DNA from: Brevibacillus aydinogluensis
GTDB taxonomy: Bacteria > Bacillota > Bacilli > Brevibacillales > Brevibacillaceae
Assembly (NCBI RefSeq): GCF_031954365.1
Contig: NZ_JAUSVZ010000012.1
Length of the DNA: 64,000 nt
Reading direction: 5' to 3' (one strand)
Shown here: positions 25,902 through 34,747 of the stretch, one piece after another
Numbering within the stretch: position 1 is the stretch's first letter
Layout: every line of letters begins with the position of its first letter
Position numbers and translations under genes: made by a program
Notes under the pieces: generated by a model
Told to the model about the DNA's origin: nothing
Database searches by the model: none
What the model saw: the letters and a program-made list of their open reading frames with translations, nothing else

Positions 25902-26256
25902 GAAGTGCCCCCTGCGGGCAGGGGACACTTCAGCGTGTAGACAAAGTCCGTGGCGCATGGATGATCGGGCCCGCTCGCTCGCTTGACGCCCAGCAAAGAA
26001 GCGGATGAAGTCCGCTCCAAAACGCGACGCGGGCAGGGGGCAAACATCTGGGTGTTTCGCTGAAGTGAGACTTGTGTCCCCTGTTTATCCCCGCGTCTTC
26101 GTTTTTCCGCTGAGCCGGTCGTCAAAGGAGCTCGCTTGGCCCATCACTCCATGCGATGTACTTTATCTCCACCTTCGGTTGATCAATGTGCAGGCCTTTC
26201 GGCTTGACACCGATGGAAAGATCGTTCCTGCAGTTTGTCTTCAGTCTTTGTCTATA
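25902..26256. repeat. Structured non-coding repeat, copy B (inverted)
   Basis: The inverse copy of the 19918-20300 element, occupying most of the gap between the helicase and the second CNNM gene. The core 25931-26246 aligns with copy A on the opposite strand, with a 54-nt stretch identical. The same nested pairs can form and some differences are compatible with pairing (the outer pair is AGACAAA/TTTGTCT in A and GATAAAGT/ACTTTGTC in B, with a G-U). Copy B lacks ~23 nt that copy A has near its left end. One end abuts an unrelated hairpin (GAAGTG...CACTTC, 25902-25931). The ends carry short inverted repeats GTGTAGACAAAG (25935-25946) and CTTTGTCTATAC (26246-26257). Confidence 0.8.
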
Positions 26257-26258
26257 CG

Positions 26259-27629
26259 TCACGACTGTGCGGGTAAAAGAACGGTCTCGTCGCTCTCTGT
26301 CGGTGGTGCGTTTTCGCCCACGTAGGTGATGCTCACCCGCGTGATGCGGTGGTTTTCCAGCTCGGTGATGGTGAAGAGGTAGTCCTGCAAGCGGACCGAC
26401 TTGCCTTCCGCCACATCTTCGTTCAACTGGCTGTAGAGCCAGCCGGCAATCGTGTCTACCTCGTCGGAGTGCATCTCCACGGGGATTATGTCATTCAGCT
26501 CAGAGAGCAGCATCTTCCCGGAGACGGACCATTCGTTGTTGTTGGAACTTTCAATATCGGGACGTTCGTTTTCGTCAAATTCGTCCTGAATGTCGCCCAC
26601 AATCTCTTCCAGAATGTCTTCCATGGTAATCAGTCCGGCGGTGCCGCCGTACTCGTCGATGACGATTGCCATCTGCGAACGGCGTTTCTGCATCAGCCGC
26701 AGCACGTGGCTGATTTCCATGGACTCCGGCACGGTCAAAAGCGGGCGGAGAAAATCCTTCAGCTCCGCTTTCCCATAGGTGAGAGCCGACAGGTAAAAAT
26801 CAGAGGTGTGGACAAACCCAATCAGTCGGTCCTTGTCCTCGTGGGCCACCGGAAACCGGGAGTGTCTTGACTGGCGCATGATTTCCAGGTTCTCCTCAAA
26901 CGTGTTGTCATCGTAGAGGCAGACCATGTCAATCCGCGGGATCATGATTTCCCGGGCCAGACGCTCGGAAAACGCAAAGACGTTGTCCACCAGTGCCAAT
27001 TCGGTCTGGTCGATGTGGCCGCTTTTATGGCTCTGGTTGACGAGCAGGCGAATCTCTTCTTCCGTATGGGCGGAGTCGTGTTCCGCTGCGGGCTCGATGC
27101 CCAGCCGCCGGATGAAGAAGTTGGCCGTGCCGTTCAGCAGCCAGATCAGCGGATAGCTGAGCTTGTAAAAGAACATCAGCGGCGCTGCTGTCCAGAGGGA
27201 GGTAGTTTCCGCTCTCTGGATCGCCAGCGACTTGGGAGCAAGCTCCCCGAAAATAATGTGCAGGAAGGTAATGAACCCAAAGGCGATCGCCAGCGATATG
27301 GGCGTTGCCAGGGATTGTGGCAGGTTTAAAGAAACCAAAACGGGTTCGACAAAATGGGCGACGGCCGGTTCACCTACCCACCCCAGTCCCAGCGATGCCA
27401 GCGTAATGCCAAGCTGACACGCGGACAGATAGGCGTCCAACTGGCGGGTCACCTTTTGCGCGTAGGCGGCGCGCTTGTTTCCCTCGCTTGCCAGTTGGGC
27501 CAGACGGGTTTGGCGCACTTTCACCAGCGAGAATTCTGCTGCGACAAAAAAGGCATTCAAAAAAACCAGAAAGCCGACGAGCAGCAGATTCAACACAATC
27601 TCCCCTATCGGACCTATCGGACTCTCCAA
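26259..27629 (-). CDS. HlyC/CorC (CNNM) family membrane protein, copy 2
   Basis: About 456 residues with the same domain order as the 3253-4566 gene: DUF21 membrane domain (FLVFLNAFFVAAEFSLVKVR), CBS pair (EIMIPRIDMVCLY; AIVIDEYGGTAGLITMEDIL) and CorC_HlyC (DEVDTIAGWLYSQL). The start is uncertain: TTG 27629 and TTG 27593 both have AGGGGAG six bases upstream, and GTG 27689 has none. The two copies are clear paralogues. A CTATCC...GGATAG inverted repeat overlaps the likely minus-strand -10 (TATACT) near 27760 and could be an operator. Probably a Mg2+-homeostasis membrane protein. Confidence 0.87.
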   Translation of the reverse strand: MESPIGPIGEIVLNLLLVGFLVFLNAFFVAAEFSLVKVRQTRLAQLASEGNKRAAYAQKVTRQLDAYLSACQLGITLASLGLGWVGEPAVAHFVEPVLVSLNLPQSLATPISLAIAFGFITFLHIIFGELAPKSLAIQRAETTSLWTAAPLMFFYKLSYPLIWLLNGTANFFIRRLGIEPAAEHDSAHTEEEIRLLVNQSHKSGHIDQTELALVDNVFAFSERLAREIMIPRIDMVCLYDDNTFEENLEIMRQSRHSRFPVAHEDKDRLIGFVHTSDFYLSALTYGKAELKDFLRPLLTVPESMEISHVLRLMQKRRSQMAIVIDEYGGTAGLITMEDILEEIVGDIQDEFDENERPDIESSNNNEWSVSGKMLLSELNDIIPVEMHSDEVDTIAGWLYSQLNEDVAEGKSVRLQDYLFTITELENHRITRVSITYVGENAPPTESDETVLLPAQS

Positions 27630-27889
27630 TAATGTCTCCCCTCTCGCATCCGCTAGCGCTTTTGCGACAGCAGGAGAATTCACCTCCACTTGTTATTGTC
27701 AGATGATGTTTGTACGAACGCCCTACGGCCAACATTCGCACCTATCCTGTTACTGGATAGTATACCAGCAGAAAAAGCGAAGAGTCAAAACCATCCGATT
27801 TGTGCCGGCACATCAGCACAATTGCCATACATACCCGCACCCGCTCTGACATAGAGTTAAGCGAAACCCTGTCCGGGGAGGAGAAGCGT

Positions 27890-28525
27890 GTGTACTGGCT
27901 GCAAAAAAGCGTGGCAATCCTGGCGGGCAGCGTGCTGGTCGCCGTGGGCGTCAACCTGTTTCTCGTTCCGCATCAGCTGATGGATGGGGGCATGATCGGC
28001 CTGGGGCTGTTGGCCACGTACTACCTGCACGTGCCCCCGGGACTGGTGATGATTCTGGTCAGCCTGCCCGTTTACGCACTCGTCTTCGCCTTCGACCGCA
28101 GCCTGTTTGCCCACAGCTTTCACGGCATGCTGATCTCTTCTTTTTTCATTGATGTCTTTTCGCCGCTGCGGTCCTGGAACGTCTGGTCGACGCCAGCCTC
28201 GGCCGTCTGGGGCGGCGCGCTGATCGGCTCCGGCATCGGACTGATGCTGGCGTACAAGACCAACACGGGAGGCACCGACCTGTTGGCCCAGTTTGTGGCG
28301 AGGCGGTACGGACTGCCTGTGGCGCTCCTGATTCTCGGCATCGACGGACTGATCGTCGCCGGTTCGCTGCCGGCGATCGGATGGGAACGCACCGTCTTTT
28401 CCCTGATCACGATTGTCGCCGTCGCGTCCTGCACCCATGTCTTCAGCGGCATTCGCCGCAGGCCGGCGCCGTACGTCGTAATCGGGCCGATCGGCAGGGA
28501 TGGGAGAGGCGCGTGGAGAAAATAA
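27890..28525 (+). CDS. YitT-family membrane protein lacking the C-terminal DUF2179 domain
   Basis: 211 residues from GTG 27890 with GGGGAGGAG upstream. Five or six helices match the YitT (DUF161) membrane domain: VGVNLFLVPHQLMDGGMIGL, then LAYKTNTGGTDLLAQFVARR. Typical YitT proteins are ~280 residues and end in a cytoplasmic DUF2179 domain; here the protein stops after the last helix. Function is not known for the family. The metallo-beta-lactamase-fold gene follows 33 nt on, so co-transcription is likely. Confidence 0.8.
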   Translation: MYWLQKSVAILAGSVLVAVGVNLFLVPHQLMDGGMIGLGLLATYYLHVPPGLVMILVSLPVYALVFAFDRSLFAHSFHGMLISSFFIDVFSPLRSWNVWSTPASAVWGGALIGSGIGLMLAYKTNTGGTDLLAQFVARRYGLPVALLILGIDGLIVAGSLPAIGWERTVFSLITIVAVASCTHVFSGIRRRPAPYVVIGPIGRDGRGAWRK

Positions 28526-28558
28526 GCAAAAAGCCAGACAAGAAAAGAGGGAACGCCT

Positions 28559-29476
28559 GTGGCTTCACATATGCCTGAAATGATTACCGATCGGATCGGC
28601 TACTTTCCCGGCAGCGTCAACATCGGCCTCGTTCTGGGAAAAAGCGGCGCCATCCTGATCGATTCCGGATTGGACACGCAGACCGCGAAGAAAATCAAAA
28701 AAGGGCTGGAGGCACTGCCCCAGCCGCTGTCTGCCATCGTTCAGACCCATGCCCATGCCGATCATTTCGGCGGCAATGCCTACCTGCTCACCTGCTGGCC
28801 GGAGGCGGTCGTATACGCTCCGCCGCTGGAGGAGGCGATCATCCGCTACCCGCTGTTGGAACCGATCTACCTCGGGATGGGGGCCCAACCGCTGGCGGAG
28901 TTGTGCAACAAGTTTTTGCTGGCGGAAGCCTCCCGGGTGGACCGCCTCCTGCCAGTGGATGGCGGGCTGGACATCGACGGCGTCCGCTTTGAGGTCATCG
29001 CCTTGCCGGGACACAGTTGGCAGCAGGTGGGTCTGGTGTGCGATGGCATCTGCTTTGCCGCCGACAGCTTTTTCGGCGAGGAGACACTGAAAAAGCACAA
29101 GCTGCCGTTTCTCGTCGATGCGCATGAGACTCTGCGCAGTCTGGTGAAGCTGCTGGAATCCGGCTATCGCGGCTACCTGCCGGGGCACGGTCCCTACACC
29201 ACCGCCCCGGAAGCGATCCTGACGAAAAACATTCACTGGCACCGCCGCCTGTACGACGTGATTGAAGAGCTGCTGGCGGAGGAGAGAACGCTGGAACAAA
29301 CACTGGCCTTGCTGTGTGAACGCTTGCAGATATCCATCGAAAACGCCACGAGCTACGTGCTGTACCGGACCGCGCTGATGGGCTACCTGATTGGACTGAT
29401 GAAGGAAGAGCGCGTGGGCTATCGCTTCGCCGCCAATCAATGGCTGTGGAGCCGAAAAGTGAGCGATCAGCGCTGA
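28559..29476 (+). CDS. Metallo-beta-lactamase-fold hydrolase
   Basis: 305 residues, GTG 28559 with GAGGG upstream (ATG 28571 is an alternative). The family metal motif is QTHAHADHFGG near residue 62. Further ligands are LPGHSWQQVG (His) and the Asp in ICFAADSFFG, and LPGHGPYTT gives the last His. This is the glyoxalase II / RNase Z-like fold with a di-zinc site and a C-terminal helical extension. Substrate unknown. It probably forms an operon with the YitT-type gene; its last 10 nt overlap the convergent 29467 gene. Confidence 0.82.
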   Translation: MASHMPEMITDRIGYFPGSVNIGLVLGKSGAILIDSGLDTQTAKKIKKGLEALPQPLSAIVQTHAHADHFGGNAYLLTCWPEAVVYAPPLEEAIIRYPLLEPIYLGMGAQPLAELCNKFLLAEASRVDRLLPVDGGLDIDGVRFEVIALPGHSWQQVGLVCDGICFAADSFFGEETLKKHKLPFLVDAHETLRSLVKLLESGYRGYLPGHGPYTTAPEAILTKNIHWHRRLYDVIEELLAEERTLEQTLALLCERLQISIENATSYVLYRTALMGYLIGLMKEERVGYRFAANQWLWSRKVSDQR

Positions 29477-29829
29477 GCAGCGGGATGGGACAAGTAGTCC
29501 GCGATTTCGGCCAGCTTGTGCTCGGCGGCTTCGCGGATCTCTTTCGGAATCACGAACTGGTCATCGTCCGTCGTGTGCATGTAAAACTTCGCTTCCAGAT
29601 AAGGGTGGCCCAATTTGACGGTCAATTCTCCCTTGCCGGTGGTAGTGCTGGTGTAGTTGGTCGGAATGCGGAGAAAATACGAAGTGCTGGTGGCTGAGTC
29701 GTAGATGACGACATCGTAGGTAGGGGGGCTGTCTCCGCCGGAACGGTGAAATCCTTGCTGCCGGAGCATTTTGTCGACATAAGACAGCGGCCGAACAACA
29801 CCGGTCAGGTTTTTGCTTTTTAACCGCAT
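29467..29829 (-). CDS. Small conserved protein of unknown function
   Basis: 120 residues from ATG 29829, six bases after GGAGG. Soluble, no signal peptide, with strand-rich centre (YDVVIYDSATSTSYFLRIPT) and a charged C-terminal helix (IPKEIREAAEHKLAEIADYL). I do not recognise the family with confidence. It is convergent with the preceding hydrolase gene, sharing 10 nt, and divergent from the PHP gene. Confidence 0.6.
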   Translation of the reverse strand: MRLKSKNLTGVVRPLSYVDKMLRQQGFHRSGGDSPPTYDVVIYDSATSTSYFLRIPTNYTSTTTGKGELTVKLGHPYLEAKFYMHTTDDDQFVIPKEIREAAEHKLAEIADYLSHPAAQR

Positions 29830-29937
29830 GGACATCCTCCTTGGCTACCACTCAAAATTGTGTGTTGCCTAATCATATGTGGAGGAGCGGCGATTCAGAC
29901 TTACAAACAGGAGAAACCAGAAGGAGTGGAACATCAC

Positions 29938-30780
29938 GTGAAACAAGCCGATCTGCATACCCATACACGCGCATCCGACGGCACCTGCGAGCCTGCGGAA
30001 AACGTCCGTCTCGCCGCCGAAGCCGGACTGGCCGCCGTCGCCATCACCGACCACGACACCGTCGCGGGGATTTCCGCTGCACTGGAAGCGGCCGCGGGGC
30101 GGAACATCGAGGTCATCCCCGGCGTGGAGATAAGCTCTGCGGCCAACGGACAGGACATCCACGTGCTCGGCTATTTCATCCCGTACGACGACGAGGCGTT
30201 TCAGGAAAAGCTGCGCGGGCTGCGCGAGACCCGGCACGAGCGCAACAAGCTGATGATCGCCCGTCTGCGCGAGTTGGGCATCCCGATCACCCTGGAGAGC
30301 GTCTACCGGCGAAAGAAGGGGGAGGACAAAAACATCGGCCGGCCCCACATCGCCGAAGAGCTGGTGGAACTGGGCGTGGTCGGCTCCATCGACGAAGCAT
30401 TTGCCAAGTACCTGGGCCGCGAGGGAGCCGCCTACGTGAACCCTCCGCGCATCACACCCCAGGAGGCAATCACGCTGATCAAGGAAGCCGGCGGTGCCGC
30501 CGTGCTCGCCCATCCCGGCCTGTACGACGACGATGACCTGGTGCAGGAACTGATCGCCTTTGGCCTGGACGGCATCGAAGTATGGCACCCGGACAACGAC
30601 GCGGCCGAACGGGAGCGGTATCGCACTTGGGCTGAGCAACACGGCCTGGTCATGACCGGCGGCTCCGACTTCCACGGCTGGCGCGGCGAAGAGCCGTTTC
30701 ACGCCATGCTGGGTACGCACACCGCACCGGTCTCCGCAGTGGAACGGCTGCGGGAGATTGCGGCGATGCGGAAGCGATAA
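29938..30780 (+). CDS. PHP-domain phosphoesterase (RNase AM/YciV-like)
   Basis: 280 residues from GTG 29938; AAGGAG lies 11 nt upstream. PHP-domain metal motifs are all present: DLHTHTRASDG at the start, AITDHDTVAG, VIPGVEISS, VLAHPGLYDDDD and TGGSDFHG near the C-terminus. It matches the single-domain PHP enzymes that remove nucleotides from short RNA or hydrolyse 3',5'-bisphosphonucleotides. A terminator follows. Confidence 0.88.
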   Translation: MKQADLHTHTRASDGTCEPAENVRLAAEAGLAAVAITDHDTVAGISAALEAAAGRNIEVIPGVEISSAANGQDIHVLGYFIPYDDEAFQEKLRGLRETRHERNKLMIARLRELGIPITLESVYRRKKGEDKNIGRPHIAEELVELGVVGSIDEAFAKYLGREGAAYVNPPRITPQEAITLIKEAGGAAVLAHPGLYDDDDLVQELIAFGLDGIEVWHPDNDAAERERYRTWAEQHGLVMTGGSDFHGWRGEEPFHAMLGTHTAPVSAVERLREIAAMRKR

Positions 30781-30793
30781 CACTGCACAATGA

Positions 30794-30830
30794 AACCCCG
30801 CGTCCGATGAGGACTGCGGGGTTGTTTTTT
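30794..30830 (+). terminator. Terminator between convergent PHP and acetyltransferase genes
   Basis: AACCCCGC / GCGGGGTT stem with inner TCC/GGA and GTTTTTT tail. Confidence 0.8.
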
Positions 30831-30834
30831 ACAC

Positions 30835-31290
30835 TTATTTCGTATCCAGCTTCTTTACCATGGCAATGTGCTCAATGCCGGCTTCGTCAAACACGTCACC
30901 GTGCGCCTGGTAGCCGAGCTTTTCGTAAAAGCGTTGGGCGTGGGTCTGGGCGTTCAGTTTGAGGCTGTGGTAGCCGAGACGGCGGGCGGCTTGCTCTACG
31001 GCCAGCATCAGTTCCCGGCCCAGGCCGGTGCCCCGCTCGCTTTTCACCACGGCAACCCGCTCCACTTTGCCCACACCGGGAGCATACGGCCGCAAACGGC
31101 TTGCTCCCACGGGCGTCTCCCCCGCGTAGGCGACGAAGTGAACGGTCCCTGTGTCCGGCCGGTCATGCTCGTCAATCTCCAGCTCTTCCGGCACCTGCTG
31201 CTCCTCGACAAACACGGCCCGCCGCACCGACAGGGCATCGTTCATCTGCTTGTCAGACTGGACGGTCTCGATTTGGTACACCTGGTTCAT
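30835..31290 (-). CDS. GNAT N-acetyltransferase
   Basis: 151 residues from ATG 31290. GNAT fold of the ElaA/YjcF-like kind: SVRRAVFVEEQQVPEELEID (N-terminal substrate helix), VERVAVVKSERGTGLGRELM containing the acetyl-CoA loop R-G-T-G-L-G, and NAQTHAQRFYEKLGY. Acceptor unknown. The gene sits upstream of the YjcG-type gene's 3' end on the same strand, matching the known yjcF-yjcG neighbourhood of Bacillus, so the pairing is probably ancestral. Confidence 0.88.
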   Translation of the reverse strand: MNQVYQIETVQSDKQMNDALSVRRAVFVEEQQVPEELEIDEHDRPDTGTVHFVAYAGETPVGASRLRPYAPGVGKVERVAVVKSERGTGLGRELMLAVEQAARRLGYHSLKLNAQTHAQRFYEKLGYQAHGDVFDEAGIEHIAMVKKLDTK

Positions 31291-31400
31291 CGTCACGCTT
31301 CCTTTCGCTCTGCGCCGAAGTTCTCTTTTCACAAGCCGTGAAGGGGGCTGCGCTCAAACGCCCGCTTGCTATCCCGCCCGCGAGAATAATCGCCTCACGG

Positions 31401-31910
31401 TTATTTTTTCAAGTGGAACGTTTGGTATACGCTCCAGGTGCCGTCCTCCAGCGGACGAATCAAGTGGAAGCTGTCAATCTCCGAGGTCAGGTCGATCTTG
31501 TGCATGCTCAGCTGGCTGGTCACGTCGCGCAGCTCGTCGTTGGACAGATCGCGCCCGATGGTCAGATGAGGCACGTAGGCGTATGTTTCCGGAGTATTGA
31601 CACATTTCTTCACAATCTTTTCGTGCAGGGCCACAAACGGCTCCTTGTTTTGCACGGCAATGTAGATCACGTTGCTGGTCGGGTGAAACGTCGAGATGCG
31701 GTGGAAATGAGCGGTAAAGCTATCTGTCGACTGGGCAACCTGTTCGAGGTGGCTCACGAGATTAGGCAGGCGGTCTTCTTCCAGCTCAAACGCCTCTTTC
31801 AGTCGGATGTACGGCGGGATCAAATCAAAGGTCGGGTCGTAACGTTTCCGGTATGAGTTGGCGATCTCTTGCACCTGGCTGGATGGGAATACGACGATAC
31901 TGTATTTCAT
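31401..31910 (-). CDS. yjcG: YjcG-type 2H phosphoesterase
   Basis: 169 residues from ATG 31910 with GAAGGAGGGG upstream. Two HxT/S-like motifs of the 2H superfamily are visible, HFHRIS near residue 68 and YVPHLTIG near 118. Members cleave 2',3'-cyclic phosphates or ligate RNA ends; B. subtilis YjcG is structurally a 2H enzyme of unknown substrate. The neighbouring acetyltransferase lies 110 nt downstream, in the same order as in Bacillus. Confidence 0.82.
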   Translation of the reverse strand: MKYSIVVFPSSQVQEIANSYRKRYDPTFDLIPPYIRLKEAFELEEDRLPNLVSHLEQVAQSTDSFTAHFHRISTFHPTSNVIYIAVQNKEPFVALHEKIVKKCVNTPETYAYVPHLTIGRDLSNDELRDVTSQLSMHKIDLTSEIDSFHLIRPLEDGTWSVYQTFHLKK

Positions 31911-32062
31911 ATGGAACCCCTCCTTCTTCACGTTTTTGAACATGCCATCATATCCACTTATTTTAACAGAAAATTCGCCATTTGTGTAATGTTATGCGTC
32001 AACCCGTATATTCCTTCGACGATGGGACAGACTGTTAACAGCAAGGAGGTGTCCCAATAATC

Positions 32063-32221
32063 ATGAAAACAGCCATGATGATTACCTTTATGTTCCTCGT
32101 TTTGTTTTTGTTGGCGCTGCTCACCTTTACAATCATTACCGTCATCCGCAAAGCGGAATTCGAAGAGGCGCTCGTCTCGCCAGGAAAGGAAGACGGCACG
32201 CAAAAAGAACGGCCACGGTAA
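32063..32221 (+). CDS. Small single-pass membrane protein (52 aa)
   Basis: A 52-codon frame from ATG 32063 with a perfect AAGGAGGTG 11 nt upstream. The first 30 residues are one hydrophobic helix (MMITFMFLVLFLLALLTFTI) followed by a charged tail (KAEFEEALVSPGKEDGTQK). Function unknown. The strong ribosome site and clean membrane-plus-tail layout make it a real gene. It ends 2 nt before the convergent esterase gene. Confidence 0.7.
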   Translation: MKTAMMITFMFLVLFLLALLTFTIITVIRKAEFEEALVSPGKEDGTQKERPR

Positions 32222-32223
32222 GT

Positions 32224-32928
32224 TTACCCAAACAGCGCGCGCAGCATGCGCGGCAGGTTGGCCTGCCAATATCCCCACGTGTGGTCACCCGCAAAGGTCT
32301 CATAAGCCAGGGTGACCCCTTTTGTTTGCAGGATGTCGCGCAGTCGTTCGTTGGCCGCGAGCAGGTTGAGCGTCCCGCGCGACGTTTCCACCGCCGTTTC
32401 TTCCGTTCCCACTTCCAGGTAGACGTGCAGGGAAGCGGGCAGCTCCGCTTCGGCGACACGCCGGTTCAGCGCCTCGTCCATCGCGGCAGACTGGCAGGCC
32501 ACCTGGCCAAACGTGTGCGGATACGCCAACGCCGTAAACAGTGACACGACGCCGCCCAACGACTCGCCCAGCAGCGTTCGCGCCTGCCCCAGCGGGTGAG
32601 TGGAGTAGTGACGGTCCACATACCCAACGGCCTCGACAGCCAAAAAGCGCCGGTAGGCCAGATGCTCATCACCGTCCGGATGGTAACGCGCGTACCGCCG
32701 GGACTTGTCCACCGGCAGGAACAAAGCAATAAGGTCAGGGATTTCTTTTTCCCGGTGGAGCTGTTCCAGAAGCGTCGCCAGCCGGCCCAGCGACAGGTAA
32801 TCCTCGCCGTCCTGCACGTACAGCACGGGATAGGAGTAGAGCGGGGAGTACCGCTCAGGGGTATAGATGAGGAGATGTTCCGTTGTTCCCAGGAAGTTGC
32901 TCGTCAGTGTGATTTCATTCAGCGGCAC
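32224..32928 (-). CDS. Alpha/beta-hydrolase esterase (Fes/BesA-like)
   Basis: 234 residues from GTG 32928 behind AAGGAGG. Alpha/beta-hydrolase core with nucleophile elbow LLGESLGG, catalytic His in FAGDHTWGYW near the C-terminus and a likely acid in EVGTEE. It belongs to the putative esterase family that includes ferric-siderophore esterases such as BesA and Fes. No siderophore genes are near, so general esterase is the safer label. Confidence 0.8.
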   Translation of the reverse strand: MPLNEITLTSNFLGTTEHLLIYTPERYSPLYSYPVLYVQDGEDYLSLGRLATLLEQLHREKEIPDLIALFLPVDKSRRYARYHPDGDEHLAYRRFLAVEAVGYVDRHYSTHPLGQARTLLGESLGGVVSLFTALAYPHTFGQVACQSAAMDEALNRRVAEAELPASLHVYLEVGTEETAVETSRGTLNLLAANERLRDILQTKGVTLAYETFAGDHTWGYWQANLPRMLRALFG

Positions 32929-33148
32929 AGGGATGTCCTCCTTTTCGTGGCTGCGTTCATTATACCGAAAGCCAAGGGGACAGGGAAATCGTTTTCATAA
33001 CTGAGGGAGGGGCGACCCGCCCGGCCATGTTTTCCCAACTCCTCCATCGGACAAAAAACCTTTCCAGCCGAAAGATTGTCGCAATTCTGCCAGCGTATGA
33101 TACTATGATAAAAAGTGACTTCACTCAATCGTGGAAGGGGTTGTCTCA

Positions 33149-33709
33149 ATGAAGAAGCACGTACACAGCAGCGAAGTCAGAAATGCCGCCCTGACACGCC
33201 TGGCAGAGCGCGGCGTCACGGTAGAGGATATTGCCGAAATCGTCTATCTGATGCAGTCGCCGTACCATCCCGACCTGACCATGGAACCCTGCATCGAGAG
33301 CGTAAAAGCCGTTTTGGAAAAAAGGGAAATGCAGCACGCCATCCTCGTCGGCGTGGAATTGGATACATTGGCGGAAAAAGGCATGCTGTCCGAGCCGCTA
33401 CAAACCCTCATCGCGACAGACGAAGGCCTGTTCGGCTGCGATGAGACCCTTGCGCTCGGCTCCGTGTTTGGCTACGGCAGCATCGCCGTCACCACCTTTG
33501 GCCACCTGGACAAACACAAGGTCGGCGTCATCCAACGCCTGGACACCAAACGCTCCGGCCGCGTCCACACCTTCCTGGACGACCTCGTCGCCAGCATCGC
33601 CGCCAACGCCTCCAGCCGCATGGCCCACCGCCTGCGTGACGAGCAGGAAGAGCAAGCCAAACAGGCCGAGATCCGGATTGCGGAGCAGAAGGCGGATCAA
33701 GCCGGGTAA
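33149..33709 (+). CDS. Phosphatidylglycerophosphatase A-family protein (YutG-like)
   Basis: 186 residues from ATG 33149, SD GGAAGGGG. It aligns along its length with the YutG/PgpA family: VTVEDIAEIVYLMQSPYHPD, ILVGVELDTLAEKG, TDEGLFGCDETLALGSVFGY and GRVHTFLDDLVASIAA, with the conserved acidic metal ligands. It should remove phosphate from phosphatidylglycerophosphate at the membrane, or act on a related lipid. It ends in a short charged tail. The 280 nt before the tRNA genes hold no gene. Confidence 0.88.
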   Translation: MKKHVHSSEVRNAALTRLAERGVTVEDIAEIVYLMQSPYHPDLTMEPCIESVKAVLEKREMQHAILVGVELDTLAEKGMLSEPLQTLIATDEGLFGCDETLALGSVFGYGSIAVTTFGHLDKHKVGVIQRLDTKRSGRVHTFLDDLVASIAANASSRMAHRLRDEQEEQAKQAEIRIAEQKADQAG

Positions 33710-33932
33710 GAAAAGGGGGGCGGACAGCTCCCGGGTCAGCTTTCGCGAAATGCTGAAACATTTGGGAAATGCGGTCTCATCTGAGCAGTACGGTCTCATT
33801 CAGGCAGAGATGATGCAGAAGCATTACCGGAAAACCAAGCGAGAACAGGGCCATTCTCTTGCACGTGAAGCTGGCAGAGAATGGTTCTTTCTATGCCGGT
33901 AAAATTTTTTACAGGAATTTTGATTTTTCCTC

Positions 33933-33961
33933 TTGAAATCGAAAAAGAAATCAGGTATATT
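33933..33961 (+). promoter_or_regulatory. Promoter of the tRNA pair
   Basis: TTGAAA (33933-33938), exactly 17 nt, TATATT (33956-33961), about 30 nt before the first tRNA. Confidence 0.75.
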
Positions 33962-33991
33962 AAATCATGTGATCGGCGTCCGGTACGATTC

Positions 33992-34068
33992 GGGCCCTTA
34001 GCTCAGTTGGTCAGAGCGGTCGGCTCATAACCGATTGGTCGTAGGTTCGAGTCCTACAGGGCCCACCA
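33992..34068 (+). tRNA. tRNA with CAT anticodon (probably tRNA-Ile2, else tRNA-Met)
   Basis: 77 nt including an encoded CCA. Acceptor GGGCCC pairs with GGGCCC at the 3' end; the T arm is GTAGG-TTCGAGT-CCTAC. The anticodon loop CTCATAA gives CAT. The acceptor and D-arm (TTAGCTCAGTTGG) resemble Bacillus tRNA-Ile2, whose C34 is changed to lysidine, more than elongator tRNA-Met; this is a judgement from memory. Confidence 0.9.
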
Positions 34069-34100
34069 TGAGACAGACGATTGTAAAAGTTACATAACAT

Positions 34101-34176
34101 GATCCGGTAGCTCAGTTGGGAGAGCACCATCTTGACAGGGTGGGGGTCGCTGGTTCGAACCCAGTCCGGATCACCA
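34101..34176 (+). tRNA. tRNA-Val (GAC)
   Basis: 76 nt with encoded CCA. Acceptor GATCCGG / CCGGATC, anticodon loop TTGACAG giving GAC, T arm GCTGG-TTCGAAC-CCAGT. It marks the left edge of the accessory island; a decayed tRNA 3' half of similar sequence lies at 45263-45312. Confidence 0.93.
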
Positions 34177-34189
34177 TAACAGAAATGAC

Positions 34190-34216
34190 AAAAGCCTTGG
34201 TAATCAAGGCTTTTTT
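34190..34216 (+). terminator. Terminator of the tRNA operon
   Basis: AAAAGCCTTG / CAAGGCTTTTTT with a 5-nt loop, 13 nt after the CCA end. Confidence 0.85.
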
Positions 34217-34747
34217 CTATTGTAACAGACTTAATAGATAAACTAGTACAGTTGTAAAATTGTAATTGGGGACGAAAATAATAATACCGCTGTCAGCGTG
34301 TTTCCCTGACTTTTGTTGAGAAGCGAATAACGGTATCAAATTGTTTAGCTGCTTCCTAGTCAGCAGTTCGTAGGGCGTGATCGTTGATTTTTATGGATGT
34401 CAATATATTGGCATGTCCTAGTCGATCAGAGATAATTTTACTAAATATGCTCAGCTATTTTGATTGAATAGGGGCAGGAAGGTTTGCTTATTCCCTCATT
34501 CTTTGCTTGGCGTACATCGAAATCATCGCCCGAAATGTATAGCCTGGTTATGTCACATATGGCGATTTGACTGGGGGGACGCCCACATCTAAAGGTGACT
34601 ACGCTTTTGTCCTGCATATGCTTCCGTCACACAAGTGAAACAAAAAATTTCACAAGTGACACACATTTTGTTTCGTATGTGATACTGTGATGTGATAAAA
34701 TTTAAGATGAGGAATGACGAAGAACCTGAAAGGATTCGGTATCAATT
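34217..34747. other. AT-rich gene-free stretch with operator-like repeats
   Basis: No supportable gene. Direct repeats CACAAGTGA at 34630-34638 and 34651-34659 are 21 bp apart (two helical turns), and within them GTGAAA (34635-34640) and TTTCAC (34648-34653) form an inverted repeat. They lie about 100 nt upstream of the broken XRE repressor gene and could be its former operator. The base composition drops sharply compared with the core genes to the left. Confidence 0.45.
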
